Part shown: piece by piece, positions 1 to 6,156 of the stretch
Layout of the letters: the number at the start of each line of letters is the position of its first letter
Numbering within the stretch: the first letter of the stretch is position 1
From: Gleimia hominis
GTDB taxonomy: Bacteria > Actinomycetota > Actinomycetes > Actinomycetales > Actinomycetaceae
Direction: 5' to 3'
NCBI RefSeq assembly: GCF_032085515.1
Contig: NZ_JASXSX010000008.1
Span: forward strand, 1 to 6,537
DNA: 6,537 nt
Position numbers and translations under genes: made by a program
Notes under the pieces: generated by a model
The model's database searches: none
Told to the model about the DNA's origin: nothing
Seen by the model: the letters and a program-made list of their open reading frames with translations, nothing else

Positions 1-8
1 CGGAAAAT

Positions 9-38
9 GCACCCACCTCTCCCACAAACGCACCCACC
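9..38. repeat. Direct repeat GCACCCACC, two copies 21 bp apart
   Basis: GCACCCACC occurs at 9-17 and again at 30-38, start to start 21 bp, in a C-rich strand. The spacing is two helical turns. Only two copies are visible and the window begins just before them, so more copies may lie outside. The meaning is unknown; a protein-binding end repeat or simple C-rich sequence are both possible. Confidence 0.4.
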
Positions 39-46
39 CCAAGCCC

Positions 47-96
47 TGTATCAAAATGGGTCGCTAAACATCCACTTGGACACCCATTTTGATACA
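47..96. repeat. Perfect 15-bp inverted repeat, 50-bp unit with TG...CA ends
   Basis: TGTATCAAAATGGGT at 47-61 is the exact reverse complement of 82-96, with a 20-nt spacer. The outer bases are TG and CA, as at the ends of many DDE-type elements such as the IS21 family. Inside the spacer, 71-80 has a smaller inverted repeat (TCCA/TGGA). There is no T-run after the right arm and no gene reading into it, so a terminator is not favoured. No flanking target duplication is evident. It could be a miniature element, paired transposon ends, a recombination site or a large operator. Confidence 0.7.
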
Positions 97-194
97 AGGA
101 TGGTGAAGGAATTTTCCTCACGCAAATGCCGCGTTTTGGCTGGTATTTCAAGGTTTTCTTGTGCTTGCGGCAGCGCGGGGCGGCGGCTCTTACC

Positions 195-223
195 AGGTGG
201 ACGATGACTCGAGAGGTCCACCT
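195..223. repeat. 8-bp inverted repeat
   Basis: AGGTGGAC at 195-202 pairs exactly with GTCCACCT at 216-223 around a 13-nt loop. It is not followed by a T-run and lies in sequence with no identified gene. It may be a binding site or incidental. Confidence 0.4.
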
Positions 224-263
224 AGCCGTGGTTTGACTGGTTTCAAGGTCGCTCGCGGAGAAA

Positions 264-316
264 GCGTCAAAAAGTGCGGGCTTGCGTCGAAAGGTTTAAG
301 GGTAGCGTCAAAAAGT
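264..316. repeat. Iteron-like triple repeat GCGTCAAAAAGT
   Basis: GCGTCAAAAAGT is found identically at 264-275 and 305-316, with a diverged middle copy GCGTCGAAAGGT at 284-295. Start-to-start spacings are 20 and 21 bp, about two helical turns, so all copies face the same side of the helix. This arrangement is typical of sites bound by a transposase or replication initiator, for example the multiple terminal repeats of IS21- or Tn7-like ends, or plasmid iterons. No such protein is encoded in the window, so the role is unassigned. Confidence 0.55.
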
Positions 317-577
317 ACCCAGAGCCGCATGCCTGGTCGCACAAGTTAGCGGATTGGATACAAAGGGGTGCTGGGCTGCAGTGGCGAGAATGGCGAGTAA
401 ACCGCGTGGTACGTGGGGTTTTGCGGGACTGGGGTGAAGAAGATTGACTAATCCGTCTAGGCGTGCGGGAGCGGGTTTGTTGCGTGACTGTTATGGTTGG
501 CACGGCGTTCTCCCCCTTATTTAACCCATTCTATCTGCCGCCAAAAGGTATGGGTAATGCGAGAAGGTTTTCACGAA

Positions 578-597
578 TCTACTGTAGTTTTAGTAGA
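578..597. other. Weak hairpin downstream of the methyltransferase gene
   Basis: TCTACT at 578-583 pairs with AGTAGA at 592-597 around an 8-nt loop. It lies about 80 nt beyond the stop of the minus-strand operon, where a terminator might be expected. The stem is AT-rich and has no clear T-run on the minus strand, so I do not call it a terminator. Confidence 0.2.
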
Positions 598-676
598 GCT
601 TTACATAGTGGGAAGAGGAGTATTTCACTAGTGGTTGAGTCTGCCGTATAGTATGGGCCTTCGAACACACCCCTGT

Positions 677-1846
677 CTATTTACGCAGCAAGAACAGATA
701 CTCAATATTGGGAGTGTCCAAAGGTGGAGTCCACTCATTTGTCCAAGTCATGTTGGCCATTACATTCCTTTTATACTCAATCTGCGCAGACTTTACCAAA
801 GCTCCATTTGCGCTAAGTATCTCAAGTAACTCTGAATATGTAGCGCGACCGCCATTTGAGTAGGAGAGCAGTATATACTTAGCGGGAGTTTTCCTTATTA
901 CTGAATCAAGGGCAGAAAGTGCGAGCGACTTCCCCTCACTGTTTCTCCGAAATTCCTCAAACTGTGAAGCGGAGACTGTGTCCCGAGAATCCTCTCTCCT
1001 CCTAGCGGCACCGAACACATCCGGTTTGTCATTCAAAATAACTGTCTTCCAAATATGGTAATAAGACGCATATCTAACGCGCGAGGGAGGCATCTTTTCG
1101 TTGTTGGATCCATATGGCGGATCAAGATAAGCCATATCGTACTCTTTGCCAGTGTTAAGTAGCGCGGAGACTAATTCATCTGCATCGCATTGAAAAACTA
1201 AATGATCTTTAAATTGGGGCTCAAGATTTGGAACTTTTAGCTGAATCTGCTTATACGAGCGTGGTGACCAGTTTTTAAGGTAAGCAGCAAAATGTCCTAT
1301 TGTGTTTTCAACTTGATCGAGCGCATAGATAAGACTCGTAAGCGCGATTGCCCTTTCAACTCGCGATAGGCTAAGACGGTCAATTTCTTCTCTTATCGCA
1401 TCAAGCTTCATAGAATTATGTAGTTGCCAGAGCGCTTTCCTGCCGCTATCTTGAACAGCGCTTCCATGATTGTCAACACCCCCATAGTTTTCCGTGAACC
1501 AGCCAGAAATTGGTTTTAGATTATTTAAATGATTAATCAGCTCGGTATATTCAGCCCCTTCATTCTTGTTAAGTAGGTAAGCTGTCGCGAAACAACTCGA
1601 CCACACGGAGCAGTCGTTTGAGGTCACTGTTGACCCCATACCGGCAAATAACCTACTGACTCTCGTGGTTCCAGAAAACAAGTCGAGAACAGTGTCCCTA
1701 GCCACGTTTTTGGTTATTTCAAAAATTGGTCTAAGAAGTTTTTGCTTAGAGCCCGTGTACTTTATGCCCTCTTTAGCCCATACCAAGGCGCTTTGAAGGG
1801 CACCTTCTTCATCATCGACTGCCGACTGTGATAACACTTTTCTCAT
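677..1846 (-). CDS. D12-class (Dam-like) N6-adenine DNA methyltransferase
   Basis: This is predicted to transfer a methyl group from S-adenosylmethionine to adenine N6 in a specific DNA site, protecting host DNA from the adjacent endonuclease. The motifs run in the alpha-class order. An AdoMet-binding motif X (KYTGSKQKLL, residues 29-38) comes first, then motif I with the FxG core (VLDLFSGTTR, 53-62). A long variable region, probably including target recognition, follows, and then the catalytic motif IV DPPY (242-245). YYHIWKT (262-268) and RRRED (282-286) follow it. The 389 residues are full-length for a stand-alone D12 enzyme. About 28 residues precede motif X, so a shorter N-terminus is possible, but the ATG used here overlaps the endonuclease stop as ATGA, which favours this start and translational coupling. 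It ends in TAG. The gene is distinctly AT-rich compared with the ABC genes upstream. The recognition sequence cannot be read from sequence alone. Confidence 0.9.
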   Translation of the reverse strand: MRKVLSQSAVDDEEGALQSALVWAKEGIKYTGSKQKLLRPIFEITKNVARDTVLDLFSGTTRVSRLFAGMGSTVTSNDCSVWSSCFATAYLLNKNEGAEYTELINHLNNLKPISGWFTENYGGVDNHGSAVQDSGRKALWQLHNSMKLDAIREEIDRLSLSRVERAIALTSLIYALDQVENTIGHFAAYLKNWSPRSYKQIQLKVPNLEPQFKDHLVFQCDADELVSALLNTGKEYDMAYLDPPYGSNNEKMPPSRVRYASYYHIWKTVILNDKPDVFGAARRREDSRDTVSASQFEEFRRNSEGKSLALSALDSVIRKTPAKYILLSYSNGGRATYSELLEILSANGALVKSAQIEYKRNVMANMTWTNEWTPPLDTPNIEYLFLLRK

Positions 1847-2700
1847 AAACTTATATCTGCCTGATCTGCTAGTTTTTGAAGCTCGCCGGTGATCGACTGA
1901 AGAGCTTTTTTATGGGACTCAACCGTACTATTCAGAGCCTTCGCGAATAGTTCCGTAATTATCAGATTATGCTCATACGCTATCCAGCCATCGGTGATGA
2001 ATCGAAAGTGTTTCGCTGCAGTCTTAGTGTTAGTCCACAGTCCCCGCTGTAATGCATTTGCTGCCTTTCCTCCATATCGCACCTCGCATATATAATCGCC
2101 AGCTGCATCGCGAAATACCCACACAGGATGTTTGCGTCCGCGAGCGCCCGGTTTTACGCGTTCAACGACAGATGTTAACTCAGCGATCGCAGTTATATCA
2201 AACACCATTATGGCGCACTGCATATTGTTTTCCCTATAGATTAACGGTAAAACGTTTATGTCTGAGAGGTGTAGAAAATCAGGGCGGTTTAGTAAGCTTC
2301 TTATTTCGTTTTGATCATCAATCTTGCATTTTCCTTGACTTTCAAGCAATGGGAAAAGCACTGCATCTTTGTCAGTACTAAGCTGAAGTGGTCCATCACC
2401 GTACGCCTTCAGTGATACTTTGATTGTTTTCTTATCAATCAAACGAGTCACTAATATGTCTTCCTCTGAAGTCTTCGCTCGAAAAAGATCCTTGCCGACA
2501 TGTTGGGCTTTGTATCCAGGCAGAAACTGGTTAACAAACTCTGTCATTCCTATTTCGGCTAAATCTCCGTGCGTTTTATTGCCAACGAGTCTCATTGTGA
2601 AAACATTGGATAAGGTGTTTTCTATAAGCGTTGAGTTTTGCCGCACAAAAGACTGCAGATCGATGGTGAACTGTTTAAAGAGTGAATACTGTGTGTTCAT
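1843..2700 (-). CDS. Probable Type II restriction endonuclease, PD-(D/E)xK-like
   Basis: I do not recognise the exact family. Its place immediately before, and overlapping by 4 nt, a site-specific adenine methyltransferase argues that it is the partner endonuclease. A plausible PD-(D/E)xK core is visible. An acidic helix (GDLAEIG, residues 45-51, Glu49) is followed by EEDILV (79-84, candidate metal ligand Asp81). A beta-strand KVSLKAYGDG (94-103) then places Lys98 in an S-x-K arrangement in place of the usual D/E-x-K. PLQLSTDKD (104-112) follows and is probably part of the substrate-binding region. The C-terminal part (about 245-285) is helical with heptad-like leucines. The protein has 285 residues, normal for a Type II enzyme, with no membrane segment. 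The start is an ATG with a GGGAG ribosome site 8 nt upstream. It could instead be another nuclease or accessory protein, and biochemical proof would be needed. Confidence 0.65.
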   Translation of the reverse strand: MNTQYSLFKQFTIDLQSFVRQNSTLIENTLSNVFTMRLVGNKTHGDLAEIGMTEFVNQFLPGYKAQHVGKDLFRAKTSEEDILVTRLIDKKTIKVSLKAYGDGPLQLSTDKDAVLFPLLESQGKCKIDDQNEIRSLLNRPDFLHLSDINVLPLIYRENNMQCAIMVFDITAIAELTSVVERVKPGARGRKHPVWVFRDAAGDYICEVRYGGKAANALQRGLWTNTKTAAKHFRFITDGWIAYEHNLIITELFAKALNSTVESHKKALQSITGELQKLADQADISL

Positions 2701-2708
2701 TACTAATA

Positions 2709-2713
2709 CTCCC
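2709..2713 (-). promoter_or_regulatory. Ribosome-binding site of the endonuclease gene
   Basis: GGGAG on the minus strand, 8 nt before the ATG at 2700. It supports this start and shows that the endonuclease has its own initiation site in the 53-nt gap after the ATPase stop (2754). I found no convincing -35/-10 pair in the gap, so readthrough from the ABC operon, or a promoter inside the end of the ATPase gene, may supply the transcript. Confidence 0.6.
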
Positions 2714-2753
2714 GTTTCTATCGTTTAATAAAGAGGTTGTAGGTCGTTTGAGC

Positions 2754-4403
2754 TTAAAGCTCCATTTTCCGGCTCCATTTATCTCCGAATAATGCGTGTT
2801 CGTTGTTGTCGAGCTTGAGTACTTTAGTTTGTTGAATGATCTGTTTAGCTTCTTCAGTGCAGTCGCTGATTTTGTCGATGGCGATGAAAATCTGTTTCTC
2901 AATTTGGTCGTTGTAGACGCGGATGAGGTTGCTGAGGTCGGGACGAGGCATGGAGTCAAACACGATTGAGTCGTGTGCCAGTGCTGGGAGGACGGTGTTC
3001 TGCAGCACGGCGAGGTCGTAGATGATCATGCTGCGATGGTTTGTGCCCGTGCCTTTGTCCTTCGGAGTTTCGAATACATAGGAGTTGAAAGCCTTGATCG
3101 TCAGTCGCGGCGCGTTGTACTCCCCGCCGGTGACCTCGTCGTTGATGGCGTCCATCTCCGTGTTGATGGCGATTTCGATTTGTGCCAGCACGCTCTCAAG
3201 TTGGTTTTGGTAGCGCGTGTTGGCTTCCTTCTTGGCGGTCTGGAGCTTGTGGTTTTGGTCGAATGCTTCGTTCTGCTCTTTGAGCTTGGTGATCCGCCGA
3301 TCCAAGGTCGTGTAGGCGTCGAGGAACTCTGGCGTGAACGCCTTGGATGTAGGTATCGCATCCATTTGGGAAAGGATGCTGTCGTGGTGTTCTTGAAGCT
3401 CGGTCACCTCGCGTTGAACGCGCTCGCGGGCTTGGGTGAGTTCTTCAGCGAGGATCGTTTGGATCTTGGTGTGGAACTTCTCGACCTCAACGATCTTCGC
3501 TAGGTGTGCTTCGGGGAAGAACTCTTGCAGGCTCTTGAGGTCAGTCTCGGTGGGGTACGCGCCGTGGCGCAGGTTCAAGTCGAGCAGGTGTAGTTCGTCG
3601 CGCCTGTCTTTGATGAGGCGTCGAACATCGGCAAGTTGGCGGTTGAGTTCGTTGCGTGCGTTGGCGTGTTCAACCTCGCTCGGATCGACTGTCGCTTCAT
3701 CAGATTCGGCCAGCTGGGCACGTTCCTGCTCCAGGGCAGCGATCTCGACGACGTTCTGCTTGTACTTGGTCAACCCGTCAACTGCTGAGGGGATGAACTC
3801 GTAGCGTCTTGCAGCTTTGAACGCTGCAATCATGTCTTCAGCACTCTGGAGCTGGTGCTTGAAGTCCTCGATCGAGCTGTAGTACTGGAACAAGGCGATC
3901 AGGATCGCGATGGCATCCTTCTGGGATTCCTCGCCGCCACGGGTCTGGAGTGGCTTGAGTTCGTTGTGGTTGTTCTTGCCGTAGATCCGGAAGAACCTGC
4001 TGAGCATCTGCCTAAACGACGCACCCGGCAACTGCATGCCGTATTGGCCGGCCAGCCAGTCAGTGAACTCCTTGAGCTCAAGGGTTTTCAGCACGCTGCC
4101 GTCGGAATCGATGTTGACGATAGCTTTTGGTTCATGGGGGCGTCGCACGAAGTGGTAGGAAGCGCCGTCGAATTCGAAGGTGAAATTGATGGCGTGCTCT
4201 GGCAGTTCCCGGACGGCATCGCTGTCGACATAGGTGTTGCCACCAAAGACGAAGTCGATGATGAGCATCATTGTGGATTTGCCGATTGACCCGGCCTCGC
4301 CTCGGACAGCGCCGAGGATCGTGTTCAGTCCTTGATGGAACTGGATGGGCGGGCGGGGCGCTTCGCCTTCTTTGAACAGGGCGCAACTGATCTGTTTCAG
4401 CAT
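2754..4403 (-). CDS. ABC-3C system ABC ATPase (DUF2326/YydB-like)
   Basis: This is a cytosolic SMC/Rad50-like ATPase, expected to be the sensor or motor of an ABC-three-component conflict system; it is not a transporter, as no membrane segments are present. The N-terminal half-domain carries a Walker A loop ending GSIGKST (residues 38-44), followed by LIIDFVFGG (47-55), a stretch characteristic of DUF2326-type ATPases. The middle, about 210-410, is Glu/Lys/Arg/Gln-rich and predicted coiled coil. The C-terminal half holds a signature-like DKGTGTNHRSMIIYDLAVL (449-467). A Walker B-like strand follows with HDS (477-479), where Ser rather than Glu follows the Asp; as far as I recall this is usual in the family. 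The length, 549 residues, looks complete. The ATG lies 10 nt after AAGGAG (4414-4419) and overlaps the end of the small upstream gene by 7 nt, indicating coupled expression. The stop is TAA. Composition is GC-rich until roughly the last 100 codons. Confidence 0.88.
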   Translation of the reverse strand: MLKQISCALFKEGEAPRPPIQFHQGLNTILGAVRGEAGSIGKSTMMLIIDFVFGGNTYVDSDAVRELPEHAINFTFEFDGASYHFVRRPHEPKAIVNIDSDGSVLKTLELKEFTDWLAGQYGMQLPGASFRQMLSRFFRIYGKNNHNELKPLQTRGGEESQKDAIAILIALFQYYSSIEDFKHQLQSAEDMIAAFKAARRYEFIPSAVDGLTKYKQNVVEIAALEQERAQLAESDEATVDPSEVEHANARNELNRQLADVRRLIKDRRDELHLLDLNLRHGAYPTETDLKSLQEFFPEAHLAKIVEVEKFHTKIQTILAEELTQARERVQREVTELQEHHDSILSQMDAIPTSKAFTPEFLDAYTTLDRRITKLKEQNEAFDQNHKLQTAKKEANTRYQNQLESVLAQIEIAINTEMDAINDEVTGGEYNAPRLTIKAFNSYVFETPKDKGTGTNHRSMIIYDLAVLQNTVLPALAHDSIVFDSMPRPDLSNLIRVYNDQIEKQIFIAIDKISDCTEEAKQIIQQTKVLKLDNNEHALFGDKWSRKMEL

Positions 4404-4615
4404 CGCTCTAGTGCTCCTTCCTCACTGAGCGTGACTTTGCCGAGGGCGTAGAGGCAGTCGAGGGCATCAATCAGCCGGGTCGGGTCTGTTGTGACTGGGG
4501 TGAGGGCGACGGCAAGTTCGTTCGGGGTCTTCGGGGTGTCCAGGAGCCTGAGGATCGTCGGGAGTAGCGGTAGCACTGTGTCCTGGTAGGCGAACAACTT
4601 GTTAGGAAGCAGCAT
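4397..4615 (-). CDS. Small ABC-3C middle component (winged-helix-like)
   Basis: This is a 72-residue protein between an ABC-3C-type effector and its ATPase, the standard place of the 'middle component' that is thought to link the two. It begins MLLPNKL and contains a Leu-rich helix (residues 12-25). A TPNELAVAL segment (30-38) and TRLIDALDCLYALGKVTLSEEG (46-67) have the look of a helix-turn-helix plus beta-wing. I assign it to the small middle-component group (MC6/MC7-like) by size, start and context, not by a search. I chose the ATG at 4615 because GAGGTG stands just upstream (4620-4625). The longer frame from 4672 has no properly spaced ribosome site and adds a Pro/Ser-rich tail read out of the effector gene. 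The overlap with the effector is 14 nt and with the ATPase 7 nt. A possible second role in operator binding is speculation. Confidence 0.75.
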   Translation of the reverse strand: MLLPNKLFAYQDTVLPLLPTILRLLDTPKTPNELAVALTPVTTDPTRLIDALDCLYALGKVTLSEEGALERC

Positions 4616-5795
4616 CGAACACCTCGCAGGACTGGACGAAGTAGGAGGTGACGAAGGCACAGTAGCGGGCATCCTGTTTCGTGATCTGACTGAGCCGATT
4701 GGTCAGCGATTCATGAATCCGCTGTTTTGCGTAACCCTTGTCAGCGAGCTTCACGTACGAGGCTCTGATCTCTGCTCGCAACAACCCATCATCAAAGGTC
4801 TTGAGCCGAGCCTGTTCCTGCAGCGCTTTTTCGATGAACCTGAAGTATCGAGTGACGTGCATGAATACCTCGTCGAACACGAACACGTCGACTGACTGGT
4901 CAATCTTGTCCTTGACGGCGGCTGGGTCGAAGTTCAGCGGCTCGAAGTCTTTGGGGTTGGCGTTACCGAGTTTCTCGATGACCTTGCTGATGCCACGTTC
5001 AATATCGACCGTAGTCAGCGTCTTACGTGCCTGTGCTGCGTCGACTTGTGCCTTCTTGTTCCGTAGCAGGTCTTTTGCGTCGGTTTTCTTGTGGTTGAGC
5101 GTGTAGGAGTGGAAGCATTCCGGGCACAGCGCGACCAGGTTGTCGTAGGTGCGCGCTTCGCCTTCAATCCGGCCAATCGCATAAAGCGGAGCTGTCGCGC
5201 CGTCGTCGGTGACGGGCTGGAGATGCTTGCCACAGCCGGTGCGCGAACACGTGTACTTGCATTCCTCCAATAGGCGAGAACCGAGCCTGCCTTTGGCAGC
5301 ATCCGACACCGTGGTCGCTCGTTGGAGCTTGCGGTCATTCTCCAATTCCGGATTGACAACGAACTCCAGCGATTGCTGGATCAAGTCGAACAACACATCG
5401 CCAACATTGTTTTCATCAACATCTTCGTCGATAAACGGCTGGATGCTACGAGCCAGTGCCGCCTTGATCTCATCGGCTGACTGCGTCTCGATGTCATCGA
5501 CGTAGTTGAGGGAATCGACGAAATTGTCGCGGGTGGGATTGGCGAGCATGGCTCGCGCCAGCTTTCTCGTGATCCCGCGACTGTAAAACTTGCGCAGGGA
5601 TTCATCTTTGTAGTCCTGATCCGGGGTTCTACCTCGGGGCGTGAACCAGTGCTCCTCAGGGACGGCGCAGAGCCGCTCGATCATGTTGCGCATGAAGTCC
5701 GCTGTGTTCCGGGTGCCGCGCAGGTGCGGGTAGACGGCCTTCATCACATCGTTGAAGAGCAACTTCGCCATCACCTCCACCGGAGTTTGTCCCAA
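4602..5795 (-). CDS. ABC-3C effector with degenerate HNH-like domain
   Basis: First gene of the ABC-3C operon, presumed effector. The N-terminal 150 residues are helical and unassigned. Residues 179-235 form a Cys4 HNH-like module, with C183 and C188 (CSRTGC) pairing with C224 and C227 (LCPEC), and Arg215 and Asn219 (YDN) matching the usual HNH spacing. At the expected I-A-H-I position the protein reads IGRI, so Arg209 replaces the catalytic His. After the last cysteine comes Phe228-His229 instead of Cys-His. About 290-397 looks like an ABC-3C C-terminal domain, ending FVTSYFVQSCEVF (381-393), a pattern I associate with such effectors. The start is uncertain: TTG 5795 (longest), GTG 5780 and ATG 5771 are in frame. 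GGAGG at 5774-5778 is too close to 5771 to decide, and a stop at 5820-5822 bars further extension. It may be a nuclease with altered chemistry or a zinc-binding DNA sensor. No transmembrane segment is seen. Confidence 0.8.
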   Translation of the reverse strand: MGQTPVEVMAKLLFNDVMKAVYPHLRGTRNTADFMRNMIERLCAVPEEHWFTPRGRTPDQDYKDESLRKFYSRGITRKLARAMLANPTRDNFVDSLNYVDDIETQSADEIKAALARSIQPFIDEDVDENNVGDVLFDLIQQSLEFVVNPELENDRKLQRATTVSDAAKGRLGSRLLEECKYTCSRTGCGKHLQPVTDDGATAPLYAIGRIEGEARTYDNLVALCPECFHSYTLNHKKTDAKDLLRNKKAQVDAAQARKTLTTVDIERGISKVIEKLGNANPKDFEPLNFDPAAVKDKIDQSVDVFVFDEVFMHVTRYFRFIEKALQEQARLKTFDDGLLRAEIRASYVKLADKGYAKQRIHESLTNRLSQITKQDARYCAFVTSYFVQSCEVFDAAS

Positions 5796-5813
5796 CTGTC
5801 CCAGGCTGTCCCA
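5788..5813. repeat. Three direct repeats TGTCCCA at 9-10 bp spacing
   Basis: TGTCCCA occurs at 5788-5794, 5797-5803 and 5807-5813 on the plus strand (TGGGACA on the transcribed-gene strand). Start-to-start spacing is 9 and 10 bp, about one helical turn. The array straddles the TTG start at 5795 and would lie wholly in the leader if translation begins at GTG 5780 or ATG 5771. The phasing suggests a protein-binding operator for the ABC-3C operon, but it might also be a simple duplication. Confidence 0.5.
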
Positions 5814-5821
5814 AAGCGTCT

Positions 5822-5841
5822 AAATGGCCGAAGGGCCATTT
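5822..5841. promoter_or_regulatory. 8-bp GGCC hairpin upstream of the ABC-3C operon
   Basis: AAATGGCC (5822-5829) and GGCCATTT (5834-5841) are perfect complements around a 4-nt loop. On the plus strand the stem runs into TTTTCT, so it could terminate plus-strand transcripts, though no plus-strand gene ends here. On the minus strand it lies just ahead of the TGTCCCA repeats, in the probable leader of the operon. It may be an operator palindrome or a leader hairpin. Confidence 0.5.
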
Positions 5842-6128
5842 TCTACCGTGGACATAGCTCACGAGAGATGGGCAAAAGTCTATCACGGCTGTGCTTTTTC
5901 AACGAGAAGTTGGCGATTGCGTATCTCGCGTGGGTTGTGCGGGGCAGGTGGCATGGCATCGCACTCAGGACACGACCGGGATGTGCACGGCCTGGCCGAG
6001 TCCATGGAGACACCTCACGCAATGTGAGGCGCATCCGCCGGATCGACCGTGATCATGCCGATCCGTAGCCAACAACTGAGCTCAGGTTTCTACACGTCCT
6101 AAGTCGGAACGATCTGCAGGAGCCGCTG
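5842..6128. other. Divergent intergenic region, non-coding
   Basis: No convincing gene is seen between the ABC-3C operon and the plus-strand gene. Frames of 60-90 codons exist on both strands but are Arg-rich or random-looking without ribosome sites. Small inverted repeats are present: CCTCAC/GTGAGG at 6013-6018 and 6024-6029 (5-nt loop), and CGGATC/GATCCG at 6039-6044 and 6060-6065. Neither has a T-run. The stretch probably contains promoters for both directions; only the minus-strand one can be tentatively placed. Confidence 0.5.
5877..5902 (-). promoter_or_regulatory. Candidate promoter for the ABC-3C operon
   Basis: On the minus strand, TTGAAA (5897-5902) could be a -35 box and TAGACT (5877-5882) a -10 box preceded by an extended TGA. 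The spacer is only 14 nt, shorter than the usual 16-18, so the extended -10 would have to carry most of the recognition. A start near 5870 would give a leader of about 75-100 nt containing the GGCC hairpin and the TGTCCCA repeats. Confidence 0.25.
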
Positions 6129-6156
6129 GGGCGGGCATCCATCGGGGTGTCCGCCC
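6129..6156 (+). promoter_or_regulatory. Strong 12-bp leader hairpin
   Basis: Bases 6129-6140 pair continuously with 6145-6156 (two G-T wobbles) around the loop ATCG. There is no following T-run, so it is not a standard terminator. Its right half borders GGCATGCC (6160-6167). GGGCAT at 6133-6138 could instead pair with ATGCCC at 6163-6168, giving two mutually exclusive folds in the leader of the plus-strand gene. Confidence 0.55.

Larger units (their letters stand above)
1..676. other. Gene-poor left flank
   Basis: No reading frame here looks like a real gene. The longest frames are under 80 codons, are low-complexity or Arg/Ser-rich, and lack good ribosome sites. The stretch holds several short repeats and inverted repeats, listed separately, concentrated in 1-320. 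From about 320 to 676 I see only a minor TGGCGAG direct repeat (382-388 and 391-397) and one weak hairpin (578-597). No tRNA or rRNA shape was recognised. The mix of repeats without genes is what a degraded mobile-element end or an old insertion boundary would look like, but no transposase fragment is visible to prove that. Confidence 0.6.

Noticed and set aside
264..316. CRISPR array
   Set aside because: Repeats are only 12 bp with spacers of 8-9 bp and three copies; no cas genes are present.
477..486. Absence of Glu after the Walker B Asp as evidence of a dead ATPase
   Set aside because: These are residue positions in the ATPase (window about 2946-2975). From memory, HDS at this place is usual in DUF2326-type ATPases, so it is not treated as a defect.
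2973..3503. Plus-strand frame of 176 codons opposite the ATPase gene
   Set aside because: Shadow of the minus-strand ATPase. The composition is Val/Leu/Gly-rich as expected for antisense of a GC-biased gene, and the ATPase frame has clear motifs.
3855..4289. Plus-strand frame of 144 codons
   Set aside because: Also antisense to the ATPase, covering its Walker A region. No ribosome site or domain is recognised.
4616..4672. 19-residue N-terminal extension of the middle component (start at 4672)
   Set aside because: Pro/Ser-rich sequence read out of frame from the effector gene. The ribosome-like AGG directly touches the ATG, while the ATG at 4615 has a well-spaced GAGGTG.
5822..5841. Rho-independent terminator for a plus-strand gene
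   Set aside because: The stem followed by TTTT fits in shape, but no plus-strand gene lies upstream of it, so it is kept only as a hairpin of unknown role.
5824..6027. Plus-strand 67-codon frame in the intergenic region
   Set aside because: It starts inside the GGCC hairpin, has no ribosome site, and the residue composition shows no domain or secondary-structure pattern.
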